Shown: positions 1 to 4,682 of the stretch, one piece after another
Position numbering within the stretch: position 1 is the first letter of the stretch
Layout: each line of letters starts with the position of its first letter
Origin: Planctomycetes bacterium GWF2_50_10
Lineage (GTDB): Bacteria > Planctomycetota > Phycisphaerae > Sedimentisphaerales > GWF2-50-10
Direction: 5' to 3'
Length of the DNA stretch: 7,259 nucleotides
Assembly (NCBI GenBank): GCA_001824635.1
Contig: MHYB01000079.1
Location: 225-7,483, forward strand
The notes under the pieces: model-generated
Told to the model about the DNA's origin: nothing
The model's database searches: none
Seen by the model: only the letters and a program-made list of their open reading frames with translations
Made by a program: the position numbers and the translations under genes

Positions 1-1
1 A

Positions 2-88
2 TTCAGGAGCGATCATTTCCGCAAATCAGAGAACCGGCCAGGCCGCGTCCGCGCGCAAATCGTCTATAAGCGGTCCAAGCTGTTTTAA
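2..88 (+). CDS. C-terminal tail of an unidentified upstream gene (partial)
   Basis: The frame beginning at base 2 is open from the window edge to a TAA at 86-88. It encodes 28 residues ending in VRAQIVYKRSKLF, a basic tail that alternates hydrophobic and polar residues like a final beta strand. The stop lies one base before the ATG of the next gene, the spacing expected of translationally coupled genes in one operon. The fragment is too short to assign a family. A second frame (from base 3) is also open to the edge and leads into the next gene, so this reading is likely but not certain. Confidence 0.45.
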   Translation, partial: FRSDHFRKSENRPGRVRAQIVYKRSKLF

Positions 89-89
89 G

Positions 90-926
90 ATGAATTACGA
101 GAGGCTGCCGTTTTTGGTTTCGTCGCTGCCGGCGGTCAAGGGCAAATTTCCGAACGGCAAGACATACGATATCTTTATTGATACGGGTTTCAGCGAATAT
201 ATATGGATGAATGAGCTTGTGGTCAAGGAAAACGATCTGCCGATATACCCGTTGGGGTCTTCGCAGTTTTCGGAGGCGCAGGCTGGGGTTTGCTATCTAC
301 CATGGGTGAATATCGGGCCGGCTAAGATTGTAAATCCTCCGGCGAGATATCAGCAGCTTCACTGGGAATTCAAATTGCTTGGTTTGCCGCTGTGGCAACA
401 GCGAACAGTGCTGCTGGGCCTTAAATCCGTGCTGAAGTTCGATTATGTGGTATTTGACAATCGGGCAGGGCAGGTAAATTTCTGTTCGGATGGGGAATTT
501 ACGCCGACAGCAGGTAAATGGAAATCTTTCAAGTACACTATAGAGCCTGATAACGCCAACAACATCCGGCTTATGGTAAATATGCCGCTTGCAGGACAAA
601 CTCGGAAAGTGATGTTTGATACTTGCGGGGGCTACGGGCTTGTGATACATCCGGCGGCGTGGAGAGGCATTTCGGCGGAGCTTGGCAGGCCGAAATTTTC
701 GAATGGCACATTCATTTCGGGATTCCAGGGTTTTTTGCCGTGCAAGAAGGGTCGCGTGGATGAACTTCGCATAGGCGACAGGCTGATTAAGGACGCGCAT
801 ATTGTGGTGCCCGATGAGAGTACGAGCTATCTTGGCACTGTTGAGGCTGTTCTTGGGATGGCGTATTTCAAGGATTCGGTGATCGTGATAGATAATGTAA
901 ATCAGCAATTCTGGATAGGATCATAG
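90..926 (+). CDS. Predicted two-lobed retropepsin-like aspartic protease (278 aa)
   Basis: This is probably a cytosolic aspartyl endopeptidase or a regulatory relative; its substrate is unknown. Two half-domains are visible. Lobe 1 has FIDTGFSEYIW with D31-T32-G33, then LLG at 108-110, then a closing strand ending FDNRAGQVNF. Lobe 2 has VMFDTCGGYGLVIH with D177-T178-C179, then VLG at 254-256, then VIVIDNVNQQFWIG. The order hydrophobic-DTG, hydrophobic-hydrophobic-Gly, and an [V/I]xxDNxxxQ strand is the retropepsin/pepsin half-fold, here seen twice in one chain. The second catalytic motif has Cys in place of Gly, so activity is uncertain. There is no signal peptide or membrane segment. The ATG at 90 was chosen because it follows the upstream stop by one base. 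No strong Shine-Dalgarno is visible, and the frame stays open upstream to the window edge, so a longer start cannot be excluded. The family call rests on motifs only. Confidence 0.75.
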   Translation: MNYERLPFLVSSLPAVKGKFPNGKTYDIFIDTGFSEYIWMNELVVKENDLPIYPLGSSQFSEAQAGVCYLPWVNIGPAKIVNPPARYQQLHWEFKLLGLPLWQQRTVLLGLKSVLKFDYVVFDNRAGQVNFCSDGEFTPTAGKWKSFKYTIEPDNANNIRLMVNMPLAGQTRKVMFDTCGGYGLVIHPAAWRGISAELGRPKFSNGTFISGFQGFLPCKKGRVDELRIGDRLIKDAHIVVPDESTSYLGTVEAVLGMAYFKDSVIVIDNVNQQFWIGS

Positions 927-1177
927 AGAAAGTTGGCGCAAGTTGGGGTAGGCATAGAGAAAAGTTAAAAGTTCAAAATGAAAAGTTAAAAATTGGGGAA
1001 AAGTGGCGGTTTTGGGGGTGAGAATGGTGTTTTAGGGGAATTTCTGGATACGGCCGGTGCTTTAAACAAGGGGGTGGTCAGGGTAGGGCGCGATATGTCT
1101 GAGGTATGGGAGCGGGGGTTCGAGGGGGGAAACGGTAGGTTGAGGGTAGGTTAAAGTTAAAAGTTAAAAGTTCAAAA
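927..1177. other. G-rich convergent intergenic spacer with two A-rich repeats
   Basis: This spacer lies between the 3' ends of the protease gene (+) and nfi (-). Its left end has an imperfect direct repeat, catagagaaagtt (922-934) and catagagaaaagtt (953-966). GTTAAAA repeats lie at 961-998 and 1150-1193. Between them the + strand is very rich in G runs: 1070-1074, 1081-1083, 1086-1088, 1108-1110, 1114-1118, 1124-1129 and 1144-1146. I find no convincing gene and no hairpin-plus-T-tract terminator for either flanking gene. Confidence 0.6.
961..998 (+). repeat. A-rich GTTAAAA heptad repeat, copy R1
   Basis: Reads AAA, then GTTAAAA (964-970), then GTTCAAAAT (971-979), then a second short block with another GTTAAAA (985-991) ending in ATTGGGG. 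It starts 34 bases after the protease stop codon. It shares the GTTAAAA-GTTCAAAAT core and the orientation of the copies at 1150-1193 and 2807-2860, with one heptad before GTTCAAAAT here. Confidence 0.8.
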
Positions 1178-1193
1178 TTAAAATTCAAAGTTT
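1150..1193 (+). repeat. A-rich GTTAAAA heptad repeat, copy R2, overlapping the 3' end of nfi
   Basis: A degenerate GTTAAA (1150-1155) is followed by two perfect GTTAAAA heptads (1156-1169), then GTTCAAAAT and AAAATTCAAAGTTTG. The right part lies inside nfi on the other strand, so the repeat provides the nfi stop codon (1178-1180) and its last residues NFEF. Its right half resembles the sequence at the 3' end of the four-helix-bundle gene (ttctaaattaaaataagtttg, from 3266). Confidence 0.8.
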
Positions 1194-1861
1194 GTTTTGA
1201 GTTTTGTGACGGTTTGGTGGGCCAGGCGGGCGGGTTCGGGGAGGCGGAAGTTTTTGGTGGCAGTGAGGACGGTTTTTATGGAGTCTTCAAGGGTTACTAA
1301 ATTCCCGACGGAGACGAAGAGGGGTTTTACGTTTTTTCTTGTGCGGAGGACTGCTCCGATCAATTCATCTTTATCATAGAGGTTTGAAGAGCTGCCCTTT
1401 GCCTGGCGTGGCTCCTTAAATTCGCCTATGAGCCTGCTTTTTGCGCAGCCTATTGTTGGAAGGTTTAGAATTATTCCGAGGTGGGCGGCGATGCCGAGAC
1501 GGCGGGGGTGGGCGATGCCTTGGCCATCAACGAGGAAAACATCGGGCAAGGATGTGAGTTTTTCAATGGCGGCGATGCATGCGGGGATCTCTCGGAAGCT
1601 CAGCAGGCCCGGAATATAGGGAAATTTGACTTCCATCGCGGCGTGTGCGCTTTCTATCAATGCAAAACCGGGGATTTGGAGTACCACAACGGCGGCGATT
1701 ACGGTTTTGCCGTCTTTTGAGAAGGCGCAATCGAGGCCGGCTGCTAGCATTTTTTCTGGCAGGTTAAAAGGCTGTGGTTGTACCATGCCGGCCAGGTCGC
1801 TCTGGAGAAGCCTGGCCTGTGCGTAAGTGATGTCCCAGCTATGGAGCTGTTTTATTCGCAT
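1178..1861 (-). CDS. nfi: Endonuclease V (deoxyinosine 3' endonuclease)
   Basis: Endonuclease V cuts DNA at the second phosphodiester bond 3' of deoxyinosine and starts repair of deaminated adenine; it works as a monomer with Mg2+. At 227 aa the protein is the normal bacterial length. The diagnostic motifs are all present: GLDCAF with catalytic D44, the wedge and catalytic motif PYIPGLLSFRE (81-91) with Y82 and E91, VDGQGIAHPRRLGIA with D112 and H118, GCAKSRLIG with K141, and LPEPARLAHQ with H215. The Asp-Glu-Asp set matches the metal-binding residues of the Thermotoga enzyme. The ATG at 1859-1861 is preceded by AAGGA ten bases upstream on the - strand. It is transcribed divergently from folD across 84 bp. 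The last four residues (NFEF) and stop fall in the A-rich repeat, so the native 3' end may have been replaced; all catalytic parts are complete. Confidence 0.97.
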   Translation of the reverse strand: MRIKQLHSWDITYAQARLLQSDLAGMVQPQPFNLPEKMLAAGLDCAFSKDGKTVIAAVVVLQIPGFALIESAHAAMEVKFPYIPGLLSFREIPACIAAIEKLTSLPDVFLVDGQGIAHPRRLGIAAHLGIILNLPTIGCAKSRLIGEFKEPRQAKGSSSNLYDKDELIGAVLRTRKNVKPLFVSVGNLVTLEDSIKTVLTATKNFRLPEPARLAHQTVTKLKTNFEF

Positions 1862-1874
1862 CTTCCAATAATCC

Positions 1875-1902
1875 TTGCCTAAAACGGGGGCAATTGTATA
1901 AT
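1875..1902 (+). promoter_or_regulatory. Probable sigma70-type promoter for folD
   Basis: A perfect -10 box TATAAT (1897-1902) lies 16 bp downstream of TTGCCT (1875-1880, four of six matches to TTGACA). Transcription would begin near 1909 and give a leader of about 37 nt before the folD ATG. It sits in the divergent nfi-folD spacer and is the only strong promoter-like sequence I see in the window. The AT-rich core may also serve nfi on the opposite strand. Confidence 0.45.
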
Positions 1903-1945
1903 ACTTTGCCCGTAAGCCAATATTTACTTTAACATAAGGCAGCCA

Positions 1946-2830
1946 ATGTCAGCCAACATAATAGATGGAAAACAGCTTAGCGCATCTATCAAAGAGCAGC
2001 TAACAGCCGAAATAGCCCAGCTTAAGGGCAGGGGTATCGCGGTAAGGCTGGCAACTATACTGGTTGGGGCCGATGCCGGTTCGACGGTATATGCTCAGTC
2101 GCAAGCCAAAACGTCAGCCGCGATAGGGATCGATCATGTGCTTGTGCATATTGACGGTTCGGCGGGGCAGGCGGCGCTGGAGACAAAAATACAAGAGCTT
2201 AACAGTGATCCGACGGTTTCAGGGATTATGATCTCGATGCCTTTGCCCAAGAGGTACGATGCCGGGAGGGCACAGAATCTTATATCTCCAATGAAGGATG
2301 TTGAGGGTACAGGGGCGGCGAATCTTGGGGCGATCTTTCAGGGTGATTTTACGATGGCCCCGTGTACGGCGGCGGCGGCATACAAATGCATACACAGCCA
2401 GCCGGCGTTAGCAGTGAAAGGGGCTGAAGTTGTGATAGTGGGGCGGTCAACAATAGTGGGCAAGCCTCTGGCGATGATGCTTGTGCAGGATCACGCGACA
2501 GTAACGGTTTGTCATACGGCTACTAAGGATATGATAGCTCACTGTCGCAGGGCGGATATACTTGTGGCCGCTGCGGGCAAGGCCAATCTTATTACGGTAG
2601 AATATGTTCGGCCTGGCGCGGTAGTGATAGATGTGGGCATAAACCGGGTGAACGTCACTGACGCAAGCGGCGCGGTTAAAGCCAAAACAGTAGGGGATGT
2701 AGATTACGACAGTGTAAGCAATGCAGCTTCGTGGATAACGCCTGTTCCAGGCGGCGTCGGGCCCGTTACGGTGGCGATGCTCCTGAACAATACGGTCCAG
2801 GCTGCGAAAAAGTTAAAAGTTAAAAGTTAA
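1946..2830 (+). CDS. folD: FolD-family methylenetetrahydrofolate dehydrogenase/cyclohydrolase with altered active site
   Basis: FolD interconverts 5,10-methylene-THF, 5,10-methenyl-THF and 10-formyl-THF with NAD(P), in the cytoplasm. The 294-aa protein aligns end to end with the family: VGADAGSTVY (40-49), KDVEG (117-121), PCT (139-141), the dinucleotide motif VIVGRSTIVGKPLA (163-176), VIDVGIN (227-233) and PVPGGVGPVTVAML (266-279). The classical catalytic residues are not as expected. The Lys of YxxxKxK is Gln53 (YAQSQAK), the Gln of QLPLP is Ser97 (SMPLP), and the second Asp of KDVDG is Glu120. Tyr49 is kept. Loss of the Lys normally abolishes the cyclohydrolase step, so this may be a dehydrogenase only, or a paralogue with another role. 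The start is set by AAGG (1936-1939), six bases before ATG. The last residues KKLKVKS and the stop are encoded by the A-rich repeat. Family certain; activity doubtful. Confidence 0.95.
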   Translation: MSANIIDGKQLSASIKEQLTAEIAQLKGRGIAVRLATILVGADAGSTVYAQSQAKTSAAIGIDHVLVHIDGSAGQAALETKIQELNSDPTVSGIMISMPLPKRYDAGRAQNLISPMKDVEGTGAANLGAIFQGDFTMAPCTAAAAYKCIHSQPALAVKGAEVVIVGRSTIVGKPLAMMLVQDHATVTVCHTATKDMIAHCRRADILVAAAGKANLITVEYVRPGAVVIDVGINRVNVTDASGAVKAKTVGDVDYDSVSNAASWITPVPGGVGPVTVAMLLNNTVQAAKKLKVKS

Positions 2831-2860
2831 AAGTTCAAAATTGCAGTGTAAAATTAAAAG
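2807..2860 (+). repeat. A-rich GTTAAAA heptad repeat, copy R3, forming the 3' end of folD
   Basis: Three perfect tandem GTTAAAA heptads (2812-2832) are followed by GTTCAAAATT and a looser AAAATTAAAAGTTG block. The first two and a half heptads are translated as the folD C-terminus and the stop at 2828-2830 lies in the third. Because the unit is 7 bp, each added or lost copy would change the frame and the C-terminal residues. Confidence 0.85.
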
Positions 2861-2904
2861 TTGTTGGAGTTTGCGGGTTAAATCAGAGTTTTGGCAAATT
2901 TATA

Positions 2905-3281
2905 ATGCAAAGGGATAATTCTAAATTTAAGATCGAGATGAAGAGGCGTATGTATGCATATACGCTTAAACTGGTTGAGTTCATTGATAGTTTGCCAAGT
3001 GATAATGTTTCTAAAAGATTGTCCGACCAATTACTCAGGAGCGGAACAAGTATAATTGCGAATTTTGTAGAGGGCCAAGCGGCTAGCAGCAAGAAGGATT
3101 TTACGAATTATTTAAATATCGCCCTTAAATCCTCGAATGAAACTAAATTGTGGCTGGCACTGCTTAAAGACAAAAAAGAGCCAAAAGCAATGATGTTGAA
3201 TGGCTATCAAACGAAACACTGGAAATTTCTAATATTCTGGGTTCATGTTTGATATCATTGAGAAATTCTAAATTAAAATAA
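2905..3281 (+). CDS. Four-helix-bundle protein (23S rRNA intervening-sequence family), split by a -1 frameshift
   Basis: This belongs to the small four-helix-bundle family first seen inside 23S rRNA intervening sequences; the biochemical role is unknown. Helices are visible in YAYTLKLVEFIDSL, SKRLSDQLLRSGTSI, the family signature IANFVEGQAASSKKDF (53-68), and YLNIALKSSNETKLWLALL. After LLKDKK (residues 86-91) the starting frame loses all family similarity and stops at 3250-3252 (115 aa). The -1 frame instead continues RAKSNDVEWLSNETLEISN and ILGSCLISLRNSKLK to TAA at 3279-3281, which is the expected last helix. Re-joining gives about 125 aa, a normal length. The shift point must lie after the -1-frame stop at 3165-3167, most simply in the A6 run 3172-3177. 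A lost A, a sequencing error or programmed slippage could explain it. The ATG at 2905 has no clear ribosome site; M12 (2938) is an alternative. It lies directly after the folD repeat. Confidence 0.9.
2917..2931 (+). repeat. NSKFK-encoding terminal repeat, left copy
   Basis: AATTCTAAATTTAAG lies in the first codons of the four-helix-bundle gene and encodes NSKFK. Its first 11 bases (aattctaaatt) recur exactly at 3264-3274, in the same reading phase relative to the family frame, where they encode NSK of the C-terminal NSKLK. Confidence 0.55.
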
Positions 3282-3282
3282 G
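3264..3282 (+). repeat. NSKLK-encoding terminal repeat, right copy
   Basis: AATTCTAAATTAAAATAAG closes the four-helix-bundle gene in its restored frame, with its TAA inside. It is the partner of 2917-2931. With the following GTTTG it also resembles the right half of repeat R2 (ttcaaaattaaaattcaaagtttg, from 1171). Confidence 0.55.
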
Positions 3283-3342
3283 TTTGCGGTTTTGCGCGTT
3301 TGTGCTTAAGAGCGCAGACGACGTTAATATAAATGGAAAAAT

Positions 3343-3348
3343 AAGGAG
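3343..3348 (+). promoter_or_regulatory. Shine-Dalgarno site fixing the phosphofructokinase start
   Basis: AAGGAG lies seven bases before the ATG at 3356. The same frame is open 72 bases further upstream to an ATG at 3284, but that codon has no ribosome site and sits just after the end of the four-helix-bundle gene. The family N-terminus (the glycine-rich phosphate loop) also fits the 3356 start. Confidence 0.85.
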
Positions 3349-3355
3349 TAAGAAA

Positions 3356-4567
3356 ATGGCAGCATCAGCTCCAAAGGCAAATGCGGTTGTGAGCCAGTCG
3401 GGCGGACCGACAGGCGTGATCAATGCCTCGCTTGTTGGCGTGATCGAAGAAGTTAAGAAACATGCCCAGATCAAGAAGCTTTTCGGCGCGGTGCACGCGG
3501 TTCGCGGCATAGTGGGCGAGCAGTTTGTGGATCTCAAAAAGGTAAGCCCGAAGGTACTCAAGGAAGTGGCTGCTTCGCCTTCGTCGGCGCTGGGGTCGAG
3601 CAGGGATAAGCCCGATGCCGAATACTGTTCGCGCATACTTGAGGTCTTCAAGAAACGCGACATTCGCTATTTCTTCTACATCGGCGGCAACGACAGCGCA
3701 AATACCGCCCATATCATAAACCAAATGGCGCAGCAGGCTAATTATGACCTCCGTGCATTCCATGTGCCCAAGACGATTGACAACGATCTGCTCGTTACAG
3801 ATCACTGCCCGGGTTTCGGGACAGCGGCGAAGTTCGTGGCCTGCGCGGTAATGGGCGACGATATGGATAACCGCGCGCTTCCTGGTGTGAAGATCGATGT
3901 GATCATGGGTCGTCATGCGGGCTTTTTGACCGCGGCGGCGGCTTTGGGCAAGCAGCGTGATGATGACGGTCCGCACCTGGTGTATGTGCCGGAGAAGCCT
4001 GTGAGCATGGATAAGTTCCTTGGGGACGTTGAGAAAGTTTATAAGAAGCTTGGCAGGTGCGTGATAGCTGTTTCGGAAGGCATAAGCGATGTCGACCACA
4101 AGACGTGGGCGGAGAAACTTGCTGCAAACGCGGAACGTGATGCACACGGCAATGTTCAGCTTTCGGGCACGGGGGCACTGGCGGACTTTTTGGCAGGTCA
4201 GATCAAGGGTAAGCTGGGCATCAAACGTGTTCGTGCGGATACATTCGGGTATTTGCAGAGAAGCTTCGCCGGTCTCCAGTCCAAGGTGGACGTAGCTGAG
4301 GCGATGAAGTGCGGCAAGATGGCGGTTAAATTCGCCATGAAGTTCCAGTCGGGTTCGGTTGCGATGGAACGCAACGCCGGTAAGGAATACGGCGTGACGA
4401 TGATCAGGACTGAGCTTGCCAATGTTGCTGAAAAGACAAAGTCCATGCCGAATGAGTATATCAACGCAGAGGGCAACGGCATCACGGATAAATTCGTGAA
4501 ATACGCATTGCCGCTGACAGGCGGCCTGCCGAGGACGCAATACCTTGGCAACTTGCCGAAGATATAG
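3356..4567 (+). CDS. 6-phosphofructokinase, probably pyrophosphate-dependent
   Basis: The enzyme phosphorylates fructose 6-phosphate to fructose 1,6-bisphosphate in glycolysis; with PPi as donor the step is reversible and also serves gluconeogenesis. The 403-aa protein has the phosphate loop SGGPTGVINASL (15-26), GGNDSANTA (110-118), PKTIDND (138-144) with catalytic base D142, PGFGTAAKF (152-160), and the substrate motif MGRHAG (184-189). PPi specificity is inferred from Asp113 in GGNDS, where ATP enzymes such as E. coli PfkA have Gly104, together with Lys139 of PKTIDND, where many ATP enzymes have Gly. Asp plus Lys at these positions is the PPi-type pair. The length is nearer PPi and mixed-substrate enzymes than the 320-aa ATP type. 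A strong ribosome site precedes it and an intrinsic terminator follows, so it probably ends its own transcript. Family sure; donor likely. Confidence 0.94.
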   Translation: MAASAPKANAVVSQSGGPTGVINASLVGVIEEVKKHAQIKKLFGAVHAVRGIVGEQFVDLKKVSPKVLKEVAASPSSALGSSRDKPDAEYCSRILEVFKKRDIRYFFYIGGNDSANTAHIINQMAQQANYDLRAFHVPKTIDNDLLVTDHCPGFGTAAKFVACAVMGDDMDNRALPGVKIDVIMGRHAGFLTAAAALGKQRDDDGPHLVYVPEKPVSMDKFLGDVEKVYKKLGRCVIAVSEGISDVDHKTWAEKLAANAERDAHGNVQLSGTGALADFLAGQIKGKLGIKRVRADTFGYLQRSFAGLQSKVDVAEAMKCGKMAVKFAMKFQSGSVAMERNAGKEYGVTMIRTELANVAEKTKSMPNEYINAEGNGITDKFVKYALPLTGGLPRTQYLGNLPKI

Positions 4568-4583
4568 GTGCTATATCGGATAC

Positions 4584-4616
4584 AGGCCTGTCCCAAAAGG
4601 GGCAGGCCTTTTTTTT
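4584..4616 (+). terminator. Rho-independent terminator after the phosphofructokinase gene
   Basis: An 11-bp stem pairs AGGCCTGTCCC (4584-4594) with GGGGCAGGCCT (4599-4609), with one G-U pair and an AAAA tetraloop. It is followed by a run of eight T (4609-4616). It begins 16 bases after the stop codon and separates this gene from the AAA ATPase. Confidence 0.93.
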
Positions 4617-4682
4617 AACCTTTTTTCTTTACCTTTTCTGCCAATAGCCTGAAAATATTGCCACATTGTCAGGAAATTATTT

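Noticed and set aside
3..89. N-terminal extension of the aspartic protease to the left window edge
   Set aside because: The frame is open, but the extension is Ser/Ala/Gly-rich without features. The frame ending at 86-88 looks more like a gene tail and gives normal operon spacing. It cannot be fully excluded.
297..908. Open frame on the - strand opposite the aspartic protease (203 codons)
   Set aside because: There are no motifs and the composition is basic, His-rich and irregular. The + strand frame has paired protease motifs and matching half-folds.
961..2860. The A-rich repeats as a CRISPR array
   Set aside because: The copies are far apart with genes between them, the unit is a 7-bp tandem, and there are no regular spacers or cas genes.
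2905..3281. Four-helix-bundle protein as the accessory (Avd-like) subunit of a diversity-generating retroelement
   Set aside because: Avd proteins share this fold, but the window holds no reverse transcriptase and no template/variable repeat pair, and the sequence fits the ordinary IVS-type family.
3324..3333. AT-rich TTAATATAAA as a -10 box for the phosphofructokinase gene
   Set aside because: The best -35 candidate (TTGTGC, 3300-3305) is weak, spacing is poor for TATAAA, and the start would fall almost on the Shine-Dalgarno site.
3284..3355. Upstream in-frame extension of the phosphofructokinase to an ATG at 3284
   Set aside because: There is no ribosome site before 3284, whereas AAGGAG stands seven bases before the ATG at 3356, and the extra 24 residues do not fit the family N-terminus.
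3365..4540. Long open frame on the - strand opposite the phosphofructokinase gene (391 codons)
   Set aside because: Its product is low-complexity, rich in His, Arg and Cys, with no recognisable motif, and it lies fully opposite a well-supported enzyme. It is a by-product of the codon bias of that gene.
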